This document shows, piece by piece, positions 10,701-22,800 of a DNA stretch of 64,000 nt. Source of the stretch: Nymphaea colorata (Eukaryota; Streptophyta; Magnoliopsida; Nymphaeales; Nymphaeaceae). The notes under the pieces were generated by a model. The model saw nothing but the letters and a program-made list of their open reading frames with translations. It did not search any database and was not told the DNA's origin. The stretch's first letter is position 1. Every line of letters starts with the position of its first letter. The stretch is taken from assembly GCF_008831285.2 (NCBI RefSeq), contig NC_045143.1:4039503-4103502 (forward strand), written 5' to 3'. Position numbers and translations under genes: made by a program.

Positions 10701-13285
10701 GATTTTTTTTTTCTTGTGTTGGCCCGGTTTGGAGATAGCTTGTTCTTTCATGTTGGAGTCTTCTGTTCTGGTGTTAACGACCAGTACTGCATGCATGACA
10801 TTGCAGTTGTTGAATTTTTTACTGTACTAAAAACTCAATTCTCCTTCCTTTTATCTCTTATATATCTAACTCACAATGATTTTTTTCTCATATTTCATTC
10901 TTTCTTGTATTATGAACATTTTCCCTTTTTCAATGAAAAGTATATCACTGCTTTTACACTCCAATGTACCTGCGTAACCTTGTGCTAAGATTACTGGGAG
11001 CAATTCGGATTAGAGGTCATTGTTTCGTCTAAAGCACTCAAATTGTTGGCTCCATCAAATTGGAAAAATTGGCCCAACCTTGTAATTGTACTTATGTTTT
11101 TAGCATGACACACAGTTAACGATGGTATATATGTATATTCCTGGCATTTTCAGATTTTGGGTATACGATCATAAATGGACATGAAAATCAGGAAGGTTTA
11201 TGAAGTGCCTGGTGAAATGGCTGCATGATATCTAATAGAAGGCAAAGGAAGAAAGGGAGATCAGAGCTCATGCATATCCATTTGGCAAGTAAATGAACCA
11301 TGACTCCAAACCAAACTTGCAAATTAAAGAAAGTAATGACATTTTTTAAATAATGAAGCTACAAGTACATGGCTACATTCTCAAACATTGTCCTGCCAAA
11401 TGTTTGAACTTGTAATCATTTGAAACTGCTAAATTGAAGAGGGAAAACAGAGAGACATGACACAAAGCCGTGTAATTTGCTTTAGTCCATCACTAAAATC
11501 ATTTCCTGCTTCATATTCAATGTGGTAAGCGCTTCAACTGTTTCATTACTCAAATTCAGAGTGATGGTACGATATTGTACACATGGGCATTGTCCTGTCA
11601 GAAACTTGGTATGTTTGTATTAAGAAAATTCTGGTTTAGGAGAAGATGTTGTGCTTATCAGGTAGTGTTTTTTTCAATGATTTCAACTGTACATCTTTTT
11701 ACCTTATTGATCATTTTTGGATATTTACCGGGGCACCATCGAGGGGCTATCTTTGACTCCATGCATCTTAGTTTTTAATTTCCTTCCTGATGATTGCTGT
11801 TCGTTATGCTTAGATGTGGATTTCGGTGTGCTACATAGTAAGCTTATTAGAATCTTTTGTGCTTTTGAAACATGGGTTGGATTATACATTTTGCCAGTGT
11901 TTTGCATTACAATTAAAGTCATTATAAGTAATTGTGGTAGTTGGTAGTTCGATGGTTGTACAAGGCTGGTTAATTTGCTGACTTTGATCTTGCTGGTTGA
12001 ATTCCAGCTATCTCAGTGTTGATTTGGGTTTGCAATAAAGCTCAGTATTCGGACTTTATATGGTATGTAACTAGTACTGTGTGAATACGAACTTAAATGG
12101 TGTATGCTTGTGCTACTTGGTCGGGTTAAGTGGTTGTTATTCTATTTCATCTAGTATATCAAGCTTGATTAGTTTAGTAGATTAGTGTTTGTGCTGTTCA
12201 AGTGTCGCCTTTTGGAAATTTTTGGTTAAATATTGATTCCTTCTGCTTGCAGTTCTGCCTAGTTTAATCACACAGTCTGGTCGCGTTGATCCTAGTTGTG
12301 CAACTGATCAGTTGATTTAGATGACTGGAGGGTTAGTCCACATTCTCATTTGCTTCTGATTCTGGAGGACCGCCTACTGTAGAACGATGGGAACAAGTGC
12401 AGACAGGTAGCAGCAGAGATCACCATCACCAGCACGTCGATCTTTCACCTAAAGCGAGGGATGCATAATATCCAGCATGTCATATTATCCCGCGTGTCCT
12501 AGCACATGTTTCTGGTTTTAAAGCAAACTACCGCGGCGGTACCAGTCAAATAAGATTATATCTTTGCCATTGCAGTTGCACTGTAAAATGTTCTTTATTT
12601 TAAGTTTGTAACCATATACAGGATACTCTCTAAAGCTTTGTTGGGCAATTAAGTTGAAGCAGCATCATACACTATGATGTTTAAGAGTCACTTCAGCAGG
12701 AAAGAAGTTACATATGTAGGAGATTCTACACAATGAGAGGTGATTCATGTAATGAAAGTTGCAAAAATGAGATGGAGAACGAGGTGGTCTTTTAGTTCTT
12801 GCATATATTGATGAGCTGTTCATAGTTATGGTTAGTTTGCTAATTATGGTTGGATTCTCTCAATGGTACTGAACTTGAGTGTCCTATATATGCTTGATGT
12901 AGAGCCTTGCACCACTCAGGTGGATGCGGTTCCTGGACTATCAATCCTAAGGAAAAAGTCTCGAATTATGTCTGGATCCAGAGCTCCTGTTTTTTGGAAT
13001 TCTATGTAGAAAATATTGAAATTCTTGAACCAGATCTTTGCCCATTTTGGAATTCTATGTAAACCCTTTGAATATGTTGTACATCTATTGGTTAATTTCA
13101 ACCAAAGCCTTGTGCGACCTTAATTCATGTGCGAGTTAGTTCGGGCTGGGGCTGTCCGAATTTTACTATCTAAACTAGATATGCATTGGATCAGGTATTA
13201 AACTCCTGTTTTTCTCTATCTTCAGTCATTTACGTTAAGAAAGATTCACCTTTCAAACTAATGGTGGAGTTGGAAAACTGAATTA

Positions 13286-13315
13286 CGGTTTTAAAGGGGC
13301 CGGTTTTAAAGGGGC
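13286..13315. repeat. 15-bp perfect tandem duplication
   Basis: CGGTTTTAAAGGGGC occurs twice head to tail. It is followed by an A/T-rich stretch and then a GC-rich CCGCCACCCCGCCCCCC run (from 13405), which suggests a transposon edge, but no family is recognised. Confidence 0.8.
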
Positions 13316-13658
13316 CGAAATATCAGTTTTCAAAATTTTTTGAAATTTTTAAAATTTATTTGTAATTTAAAAAAAAATTGAGATTTGAGGGTCAGGGCTC
13401 CTGCCGCCACCCCGCCCCCCGGTTCTGCCTCTGGTTCAAACAAACAGCATGGATTTCATGTCCACAGTTTTCAAATGTGTTTTACGAAGATAAACGCCTC
13501 TTACATCTGACCGGGAAAATATCCTTCAGATGACAGGTCGAGAGTTCTCAAATCCATGCAGACTTAAGATCATGACCTCCGATCTAAAAAGGTTTAGGTT
13601 CAACCAGTGCTCGAGACAGAAATTAATTTTGGTTGGAGGGGTATTAATCTGGGCATCA

Positions 13659-13696
<38 letters not shown>

Positions 13697-13697
13697 A
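13659..13697. repeat. (AT)n(GT)n microsatellite
   Basis: About 24 bases of AT dinucleotides run directly into about 14 bases of GT dinucleotides. Confidence 0.9.
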
Positions 13698-14948
13698 GTC
13701 AAATAATTTGAAGGCAAAAATAAAGATATTTTGTATGGCAGATGTAGGCAATTGTCCCTACCAGAGCACGTGTCTCCACCACTGGATTCAACCTCATTAA
13801 CAGGGTAGCCAGCTTTAAATTAAATATGTGGTCAAGGCCATGTGGTAACTATGCAATGAAAGAACACAATTTTGATTCAATCTGCTCGTAACTTTTTTTA
13901 GTTTTTTCCAAACTTAAAGAGACCAAGGAATCGCCACAGATCAATTTGCCAAAAAAGGAAGCATGTCGGAGTACTAGATGCCTGCAGCCATGTGATTGAT
14001 ATTTTCTTGTTCCTTGCTGGTTAAACGATTTAGAGACGGCATGAAATGGCTGACGAGGAGAAATGCCTACTCTACATTTTTATTGGTCTTCATGATCGTC
14101 CACGCAGAAGGTTGCTGCAACTCAAGCATGGGCATTTGAAATGGGCTCGCTCGATCGATGGCGATGACATTAGCAATAACAACAAGTAACGTTGATCTCA
14201 AAGGCGCAGCTTTTGCCAAATCGCCAACAATATTTGTTCCTTGCTTTTGTTCCATCACCTATTTTTTTCTTTCTTTCTTTCTTTTGCTTTGCTCTTGCTC
14301 ACCAATGCATGCCTTGAACAATATATATCTTTTGTGAAAATCCACCAGAGCATACTTTTAATCCATTAATCTAGCTTGCAATGAAATAACATGGAGTACA
14401 GCCGGTTTTTTCACGACATTATTTTTCATGGCAAATGCTGTTGAAGTACCCCACAAGAAAGTTGCTATTATTCTCCATATTCCCACTACAAAAGGTTAGA
14501 AGGCATCATATTATATATATACACATATACTTACGTACACAGAAATAGACATCTCGGCTGTCCGAGCAAACCAAGGGACAGCCTGATGGATGCGTTTTAT
14601 TGCAAGAGATATAGAAAAATATCCGAAGTTATCTCAATTTAATTTTGTCTATGTGTGTGCAAGAGTACCTGAATAGCCTCCTAGCTCGAATCAATTAATA
14701 CAGCCATGTCCCAGAGAGGGCAGTTAATTCCCTTATACCCATGAAACTTGTGATCGTATGCTGCATTATATGTTGCTTTAGAATATAGCCCATAATAATA
14801 GACTTGAATATAAAATTTTAATTATAAAACCAGAATCTATCTTGCACAGTATAAGAGATGGGGTCTTGGTTAAAGTGACAAGAGGAAATTAACCAGGCTA
14901 ATATATATAAATAAGATTATATATAGTAGGCATAAAGGAATCAAACTG

Positions 14949-14952
<4 letters not shown>

Positions 14953-15021
<69 letters not shown>

Positions 15022-15034
15022 TGTGTGTGTGTGT
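14953..15034. repeat. (TA)n(GT)n microsatellite
   Basis: About 66 bases of uninterrupted TA dinucleotides are followed by 16 bases of GT. The arrangement mirrors the repeat at 13.66 kb. The TA run is self-complementary and probably variable in length. Confidence 0.95.
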
Positions 15035-16359
15035 TAATCATGATTTGCCCTTTTAAAGCATGGTGCTTTTTTCTTCTTGGGTGTAGCAGCAAAGCTTGTG
15101 ACAGATCATTATCACATAATTCTTGGAGCATATATGCGCCGAAAAAATCACTGGTATATATTGCCTCTTGGAAAGACAAATTCCGATCTACGGTGTCGTA
15201 TGACATAGTTGAGTATTACATAAGAGAAAATCGTATTTTGGTGACATCAGCATGTTACAACTACATGAAAATATTTACTGTGATCTTGAGATGTCAACAG
15301 ATCAAATTCAAATCAGATGTACCCTTTATCATATCCAATTTATTAGATGTTAATTTGTTCGGATTTGAATTTCGATGAAGAAACGCTTATACCACATTCA
15401 AATATTATTTTTAAAGCTCACAATCTGAATCCTATTTAAATCCGACTTTCTTTTTCACATCTAGATCTGAGTCCGACTTTTAAATGCACAACCAATTCTA
15501 TTACGATTTGTTGAGGACTGGCTTTCAAAATCTATAATGGGTGTTGGATATAAGATATTTATATGAAACTGAATCGCAGACTGAATCTGAATCTGAACAT
15601 ATGTTTATTTGAATTTTAATCTGAATCCAAATGATCGAATGTCATTTATTATATCCGAAACATATCCAATTCTTCATTTGATGTGTTTTTTACATACCAG
15701 ATTTTTTTTTTTTAAGCTGTTCGCCCAAATCCTATCCATTGACATCCCTACTGTGATCCCTATTATCTGAGTCAGAGCTATTGGAATAAGTTCTTCATTT
15801 TCTGCATTTACTAATATTATCACAGCTCATGCATTGCGTCAGTTTGTCATATTTACTTTTCATCAACATCTAATGATCAAAGGCTAAATCGTATCTTCAT
15901 TATTGATAGAATCGAGTCCATTATGGCTGTTCTTTTCCTCAATCATGAAGTGCAGAGGTCACGACCTAGGCTACCTTCCGCACTAAATCACTTTTCCTTC
16001 CATATTGCTATAAAAAATATGAAACCTCCTTGCTTGATTTGCAAAAGGGGATGCATCATTCTCTATTGTTCTCCCCATGTGGATCTCTGACCACGGAAAG
16101 CCCTGGATTACGTGTCCAGTTCTCCCCATGTTGGTGATTCATTCCATATTATACTTGTATGGTACTCATATGATATTTCCTAAAAGGAACGACCAAGCAA
16201 CGGACCACGGCCAAATAACTGAAGCTACTAAAATTCCCCCAATAGCTTGGTCTAGTACTTCAATGTATGTCTGGTAAAGGGTTTGAATTCGTGATCCACC
16301 TGCTCTTAAAATCAAATTGTATCCTATTAACATATGATCTGACATTGAAATTTCAATTT

Positions 16360-16655
16360 GGTGGTCTCAAGAGGCATAACATAACCGGTCACGTAGGTAG
16401 TTGTATGAAAGCCTCGTGGGTGTTACTTGTCTAAATTGTAAAAGGTAGGATGGTAAGACTCTTTGTTGACAGGTATACCATACCTCACTTAGGTCTCATC
16501 GTCCTCAAGAAACAGAACATAATTGGTCAGGTAAGCAATCATATAGAAGGTAGATCGTTCGTTCAATTCTCTTACATGTTATTCCTCTGAACTGTAAAAG
16601 GTGTGATCGCAGATTCTAATTGATGGACGTACTATATGAAACTTCATGTAGGTTT
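16360..16655. repeat. diverged direct repeat of about 150 bp
   Basis: Two adjacent blocks (about 16360-16500 and 16505-16655) share the word order CTCAAGA, AACATAA, TTGGTCA or CGGTCA, ACTGTAAAAGGT or ATTGTAAAAGGT, and then a GGTTTAATCTCAG or GGTCTCATCG ending. Divergence is high, so this is an old tandem duplication or part of an unknown transposon. Confidence 0.45.
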
Positions 16656-17234
16656 AATCTCAGCCTAAGACCCTTGAAGACTCTTTTCTGGACAGTGGGT
16701 TGTTGATATGTTTGAAAATCTGAATAATAAGAATGAGATTTGGATCCAACTTCAATTATAGAACTGTATAGCTAGACAAATTTGAATTTTGATAACCCGG
16801 GCCGGCCGGTTCATTTACCTCCCAGCATTTCAAAGGCCATGAAAGCAAACGGAAGTAGACGTGTCGATGGAAGAAAGAATGTTGTGGGGGAGGAAAGCAT
16901 GGGAATCTGAAGGGGACGGTGGCAACTCATGCTATGGAACGTTGTTGCTTAAATATATACATATAAAATCGAAAAGGCATTTATCAGTGAGGTCACCAGC
17001 TTTATTCTTAAAGGACATGCAGGGATGTTGGACCATGCTGTCACCCCTTCTTTACGTTACGTGCTATATATCTGTAGAGAGCTTCAAGCCTTCAAATCCC
17101 AATTCAATTGGCACAGTACAGAAGCTCCCCACAACACCTGCTACGCCGACGTTGCAGATTGCGAGCGCTGTTGTTGATCGACTATGTGTTCAGAATGCCT
17201 GAGGGAATGTCGCATCATCTGAAGGGAAGATTTT

Positions 17235-17576
17235 AGTTCGGTACTCAAGTTTGGAGGTGACAGAAGAGAGTGAGCACACAGGGCCTTTTCTTGCATGGAG
17301 CTTCATGCTCGAAGCTCTGCGTGCTCACTTCCTCTCTGTCACCTCTCATCTCACTTCACAGGAGTGAGGTAAACTCTGTCGTTATGAACTCCCTCTGCAC
17401 TCCCTTCTTTCACTAAGTTAGTTCGAAATCAAGCTCATTCTGCAGTTTTATTGGACAAATGATAAGTAAATGTGGTCTATGCATGATGCGTCTATCTCTC
17501 TTACTGTCTCTGTCTGCCTCCCTGAGAGGGTGCTACCCTCTGGACGGATTGAATTAAGTTCGGTACTCAAGTTTGG
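17235..17576 (+). repeat. 20-bp direct repeat flanking MIR156 copy 3
   Basis: AGTTCGGTACTCAAGTTTGG occurs at 17235-17254, touching the 5' base of the hairpin, and again at 17557-17576, about 210 bases beyond it. The copies are identical. They may mark the ends of a duplicated block. Confidence 0.85.
17253..17345 (+). ncRNA. MIR156: MIR156 precursor hairpin, copy 3 (canonical)
   Basis: TGACAGAAGAGAGTGAGCAC, the canonical miR156 sequence, lies at 17258-17277 on the 5' arm. The 3' arm at 17323-17342 reads GCTCACTTCCTCTCTGTCAC and pairs closely. The stem continues outward as GGAGGTGACA against TGTCACCTC. The loop shares CCTTTTCTTGCATGGAGC and TTCATGCTCGAAGCT with the copies at 6.4-6.7 kb. The 3' flank CACAGGAGTGAGGTA also resembles CACAGGAGAGGTA after copy 1. 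All three therefore descend from one precursor by local duplication. At 10.5 kb from the pair, it is more likely a separate transcription unit than part of the same one. Confidence 0.93.
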
Positions 17577-18290
17577 CTGAGGGATTGCGTTGAGTCCCTC
17601 CCTTACCCCCCTCATGTCTGCCTCTCTTTCTTCTCATCTCTCTTTAATTTATTAAATTAAACATTGTATCCGATAAAGAGAAAGATAAATAGAAAAATCA
17701 AGACTCGAATTATAAATACCAAAGTAAATTTAGTATCTAGAAGATGAGAAGAAATTAAGAAAAAAGTATATTAAGAAGTATGGGTTGACAAGACTAATGT
17801 TGGTAGTTGTGATTCAATTTGCATACATGTTATATGTAAATATAAATTTTGACTAATTACAACAACTCTAACAATGCTGGCACTTAATATATCTTTTTAT
17901 TTTATCCGCGTGTGTATGCAGGATGGGACTGCCACCCTCTTAATTGGGCCGGCTTTCGGCCAGCCTATTAACCCGATATTAATCGACCCATCTGATCCGA
18001 CTTCACCCGGACCATTAATCTTTTAGCCAGCAGGCTGCTTTTTCCTTTCATTTTTTTGGTGATATTTCAAAAAGGTACCTCTTCTAAAATGGAAACTTTT
18101 ATGCTCTCTTGATCACCTTGTGGTCGATTATGCTTGATAATAGCCTAGTAGCAACAGTACATGATATGCTCCCTTTTCACATACACCATTACTTTATGTC
18201 TGTAAAATAGTCATTATTCTTATTCCAAAAACAATATTTTAAGAAATGAAAGCAACAATATATATATATATAGACAGAGAGAGAAAGACA

Positions 18291-18499
18291 ACTCTAGTTT
18301 ATTCAAAGTTGTCCAATCATCTAATCAGACTATCCATCTCATGTGCATGGATGGTTAACAGAAAAACTTGAAGAAAAAAAGTGAAAAATGATACTAGATA
18401 AAGTAAATGTCATCTTTTTTTTTTCTTTTTTTGAACTGTTCATCATGATAGATCAAAAGGTCATAATTAGATGGTTGAGTGGCTCCAAAAAACTAGAGT
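18291..18499. mobile_element. foldback MITE-like element
   Basis: Terminal inverted repeats begin ACTCTAGTTT at 18291-18300 and end AAACTAGAGT at 18490-18499. Pairing resumes about 25 bases inward (CAATCATCTAAT against ATTAGATGGTTG), giving an imperfect arm of some 35 bp. The 209-bp body has no coding capacity. TATATA runs flank both sides (18260-18272 and 18509-18542), which fits insertion at TA but hides any target duplication. The superfamily is not assigned. Confidence 0.5.
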
Positions 18500-18508
18500 C
18501 ACCATTCA

Positions 18509-18509
18509 A

Positions 18510-18541
<32 letters not shown>

Positions 18542-18542
18542 A
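18509..18542. repeat. (AT)n microsatellite
   Basis: About 25 bases of AT dinucleotides end in ATGTATATA, adjoining the MITE-like element. Confidence 0.9.
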
Positions 18543-19316
18543 AGAGTGCGCAAAAACTCTTAGTTAAAATTACCCCAAAAAAAGAAAGAAAAAAAAGGAA
18601 AAGTTGTTTGTATATATTGACTTTTGTGCTTAGAGACATGAATGCCTTGTAACTAATAGTTTCATTTCTTGTAGGTATATATCACAATGATTGATTTGAT
18701 TTTTATGATCTCTTAGACCTGCTTGATTGCCCCGATAAACCAATTAATGGGTTTGACATAGAGAAGGGGATGAGTATGAATAACAAAAGACAAGGATACA
18801 ACTGGTGTGCAAGTTCACATTAGATTGCTTATGTATTGTACACCTTTGTTATGATTTAACCAATAATAAGTTCTAATGTTTAACTGTTTCAATCCAAATT
18901 AATTAGGCTAATTCTCTTATTAATCTCTAAGAAACCATTCAATTCCCGGAACATTTTTAATATCTCTTTGAAGAAACTCCAAATTTTGGTGCAATATCAG
19001 CAAGATGCTGCCACTTCTAGCTGGATCGTCAAACAAACTACTGAAAGTTTTTCAATTGAAGGCCTGCCAAAGTATGGAAAAAGATGAGGATATTTTTTTG
19101 TCAATTTAAAAATAAATAAATAGCACCAAATGCCAAATAAAAGGAATAAATTGTGAATATCTTATCATATATTTTCTCTCAAGATATTCCTCGTGGATAG
19201 GAATGCCTCACAAGTTCAATGTCTCCATTCTGATCATGTTGATAGGGTGATCCACAATACTACTAAAACTCAAAACTTTCAATCTTATAATTCGGAATGA
19301 GACATCTGCAAGTATT

Positions 19317-19655
19317 TTGGCTGTCATTCATAAATTTGTCCGGGCTTGGTTTCAAATTAAATGTTTGGAAATTTTCATTTTTTCAAATATATCTAAAATT
19401 AATCGATATTTTCTCATCAATGGCTTATTTTTAGCCGTTATTGTCAGTGGATGTGCTTCTTCCGGTTTCGTTCCTTGTCCGGAAGATGGTCTAATGTGGA
19501 TAACAGGAAAAGATCTTAAGGGGCAGGTCTCTATTCGGCGTTTTCAGGAACGTACTGTGCTTAAATTGAAATATTTGAACGGCTCTTTATATGTGCCAAA
19601 TATTTGTGGTGGCTGTGGAAGCTTTGATCCAACGGTCACTCCCAAGCCACACTAA
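19317..19655 (+). CDS. unrecognised ORF with lipoprotein-like signal
   Basis: This is an open frame of 112 codons. Its middle reads like a bacterial lipoprotein precursor: a basic stretch (SKINRYF), a hydrophobic segment (INGLFLAVIV) and a lipobox-like VSGC followed by ASSG. The cysteine-containing tail has VPCPEDG and ICGGCGSF and ends in PKPH. The annotated ATG lies about 28 codons before the signal, which is unusual for a secreted protein. An ATA codon sits just before SKINRYF where a bacterial start might have been. I do not recognise the family. It could be transferred bacterial DNA, assembly contamination, or a chance frame in AT-rich DNA. No plant promoter or splice signals tie it to the gene downstream. 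Confidence 0.25.
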   Translation: MAVIHKFVRAWFQIKCLEIFIFSNISKINRYFLINGLFLAVIVSGCASSGFVPCPEDGLMWITGKDLKGQVSIRRFQERTVLKLKYLNGSLYVPNICGGCGSFDPTVTPKPH

Positions 19656-19789
19656 CGTGGATGAACACAGAGGCACAGGAATAGCCGAATAGACACGCAG
19701 GTCCGGGCAACTCCTCTCGCAGTGCTGAAGCTAGCTCCCCTCCATTGCTTCCTGGATGCCAGGGACCATCTTAGTCACAGGTCAGGAAT

Positions 19790-19823
19790 CTCTCTCTCTC
19801 TCTCTCTCGTTCTCTCTCTCTCT
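19790..19823. repeat. (TC)n microsatellite upstream of the C2 gene
   Basis: About 34 bases of TC repeats are interrupted by one GT. They lie about 75 bases before the start codon of the C2-domain gene, in its presumed 5' UTR or leader. Confidence 0.85.
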
Positions 19824-19895
19824 TCCCCCATTGTGTGGACTTTCTCTCTCTAAAACAGTGCTTCCTTCTCGTTTATGTGACAAGTTCTGGAATTG

Positions 19896-22800
19896 ATGGA
19901 GGTGCAGCTTCCATCTGCATCAACTTGTAAGTCTGAAGGCTAATCCCTACGTTTCCTGCACTTCTTCCGCCTTTAGCCTTTTCACCTCACTATAATCTTG
20001 TTGTCTTTTGCCGATCTTTTCTCCTTGTGTTTGTAGCATCATCACCGGGAGAAGCAAATACGGTGTTGGTGAAGGGTACATATCTGCTAGTTCATTCTTT
20101 CAGTTTCTGTTTCTCTATTGCTTATTTCTCTGTTTTAAATTGGGTGCCTTTGCCTCTTCCTTTCACTTGACGGGCAATGTATTTCTTGGGGGTCTGATGT
20201 GCTCTTGTTGGTGTACAGTTTCTCATGGAAAGAGAGAATACAGAACGGAGCCTCATTATGCAGAAGGAAACAGGCGTGGCATAGTTTGGGAATCATCAGA
20301 TTTCTCGTTGTAAGTAATGCTGGAGAAGAACAGAGAAGAAAAGTGTTGTCTCGCAATCATCTTTTTTTGGTAAAGTTGAAATGCTGTATATTCTTCAATC
20401 CAACATACTGTGTGCTTTTATTTTCAGCCCGGTGTTTAGTCTCCGCGACAATTTGACTATTTCTGTTCTTGATTGCGATGAGAATGAAATTGGTCGAGCT
20501 GGTAATTGTCTTTACTGCTGCGATTGGCATATATATATCTTGAAACGTTGCATAGATTACTGATTTTGGTTTCGGGCCATCTGCTTTTCAGATATTAGAA
20601 GCCATTCTATAATAGAAAAGGGGTTGTGGGACGACATGTTCCCACTCAAGGGTGGTGGCTCAGTGCACCTCAAGCTGCAATTCGTCTTGTCTGATGCGGA
20701 GCAACAGAGAATTCGGGCCATGGAACGTATACTTCACCTGAATTGTGCATTATGTTATTTCTGTGAATAGTTTGTTCAACAATAAGCTGATATGCGTTAT
20801 TTCTTCTTCTCTTGTGCATATATGTGGCAGAGAGCTGCTGCATTGAAGAAGAAAGAAGAGGGAACCCTTAAGGAAAGTCTGCCCGAAGTTTGTGTTGAGA
20901 AGGTTCCAAGTGTTGACCATGAAACTTTCAGTTTAGCACCCGGTGTAATATCAAGTCCTCAGAATTTTGTTTTGGAATCACCTTCTCTACCATCTGACCA
21001 GGTAGTCTTTTGGTTTTGCAGTTACTTAATGCTTGTTAGTCTCTAGGGGATCTGTTCAAATTGAATGAAAGTGATTGAGATCATGTTGGTACAACAGAAC
21101 AGGATGCTCATCAAAAATCCTATCGCCTCTCAAATACTTAAAAAAGTTACGTATCTATGATCTTCAATAGCACTAGGTTTTTCGCCTGATAAATTTAGAG
21201 GAGAATATTATGGTCTGTGTTGCTTTGTCTGTAAGCGTCCGATGACCTTTCCAAGCCAGTCATTTTTAATCGGCTCTCCTCATCCGTGTGGTCTTTCCGT
21301 TCACAGCGAACTTTCTTCAAATTTGGTTTTCCTTTTTCATTTTTGTAAATTAATTACAAATATCCTTGTTGATATATTTGCTCCAATGATGAGTTATACA
21401 CCACCAGATTTCTATACGATTTGCCAGAATAGACTAAGTTTCATAGACAAAGTATGATACTAATATGAGGCAGTGTAGTTGAGATAATTCAGTTCACAAC
21501 ACAATTTCATTGACCTGATACAAGCGACATTTTTGTGCATGGTTGGTGTTCTCAAAAAATTTCTTTAATATTTGTTCTTAAACTGCAGTCGTCAAGCTCA
21601 ACAACTCCGCCGTTGTCCTCCGATGTCAAGAACTGTGAAGATAATGTAGCTGGCTACTTGTCTAAGCATGAAGAACCATATCGTGTTGCCTCCGAGATGG
21701 ATAAGCCTCAGTCGTCTAAGCCAGAGGTTACTCCAAAAGGAAAGCTGAGAAAGGTCAAAGAAATGATACAAGCTTTCGAGAGCACTACATCGACGGTAAG
21801 TAAGTCTTATGTTTTGACTGTTGCTGGTGTTGAACTGGTTCTAAGTTATGCACATGCCAACTGCAGGAAAAAAAACGTGCAAAACTTTCAAGATTGGAGA
21901 CAAAGTTCCACATGGCTGAGGCAGATTCACATGCACAATATTCATGGAAAGTAGAAAGCAGAATAAAGGAGTCAAGCATGATCCAGAAGGATTCAGGAGC
22001 TTTACATAAAGTTGATGTACCAAAGCATTACACTACAGACAAACACAGCAACTTCGGAACTGAAACTGGAAATGAAGAAACAAAGTTCCATATGGCGCAA
22101 GCATTGAGAAATGGTAGAGATACACATTGTTTTCAAGATTTTGTAGAAATGGAAGATGGACGCAAGAAATCAAATCAAGAGCCGAGTGAGAAAGAACATG
22201 CAAAACTAACTAAAACATTTAGTTTCATTGAAGCATCATCAGTTCTGCAAAACCCTCTTAAAAAAGAGAGTTCTTTTACTAGATCAAAATCAGCCAGCGA
22301 GTTCAAATCTAGTAAAGTGGATGTCCATGTTAATGTTACGGGAGGCTATTCACCTGAAAAATTACTTCCCTTTGATGTACTTCTGCAGGAGAAAGTTCCC
22401 TTAAGATCAACTTCAACTCATGATGCTGAAACTGAAGGTTCAAATCAAGAACCTTTGCCAGCTAAAATATTGGAAATTGGGTCTTTAATCTGTGGCAAGC
22501 CACAACTGACCATCAATGAGAGTAGAAGTTACAAGGGTGACACTCTGCTTCAATCAACTAATTTGTGCGATGCTAAATCTGTAGGTGCCAAAGTTGTTTT
22601 ACGGAATGGTGAAGACGTACCTCAGTTCACAGTAGATGATGAAACTGGACAGGTTGCTCATTTGGGACTTTGCAGTCACCAGTGCATAAATAATGGCCAA
22701 ATGGTTGAGAGTGTGGGGAGTTTACCTTTCTATTGGTTTCCAAATAAGTATCAGGAATCACTTGCAATGCATCCTCAAGTGGAGCACCGAGTCTCTGAGA

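Larger units (their letters stand above)
6711..17230. other. long gene-free stretch between MIR156 copies
   Basis: I find no convincing protein gene in this stretch. The largest frames (about 115-130 codons, near 7.6, 10.7 and 15.1 kb) are low-complexity or AT-driven and lack domains. Contents include GA- and CT-rich tracts (7.0-7.3 kb), microsatellites, a doubled 15-mer at 13286-13315, and a stretch near 15.3-15.7 kb rich in recurring AATCTGAAT-type words. Part of 6.7-8 kb may be spliced 3' sequence of the MIR156 primary transcript (for example the acceptor-like TGCTGCAG at 7649-7656), but this cannot be shown from the sequence. Confidence 0.45.

Noticed and set aside
15019-15378. 119-codon ORF after the long TA repeat
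   Set aside because: It starts inside the GT microsatellite, has no recognisable domain, and the sequence is AT-rich repeat-like DNA.
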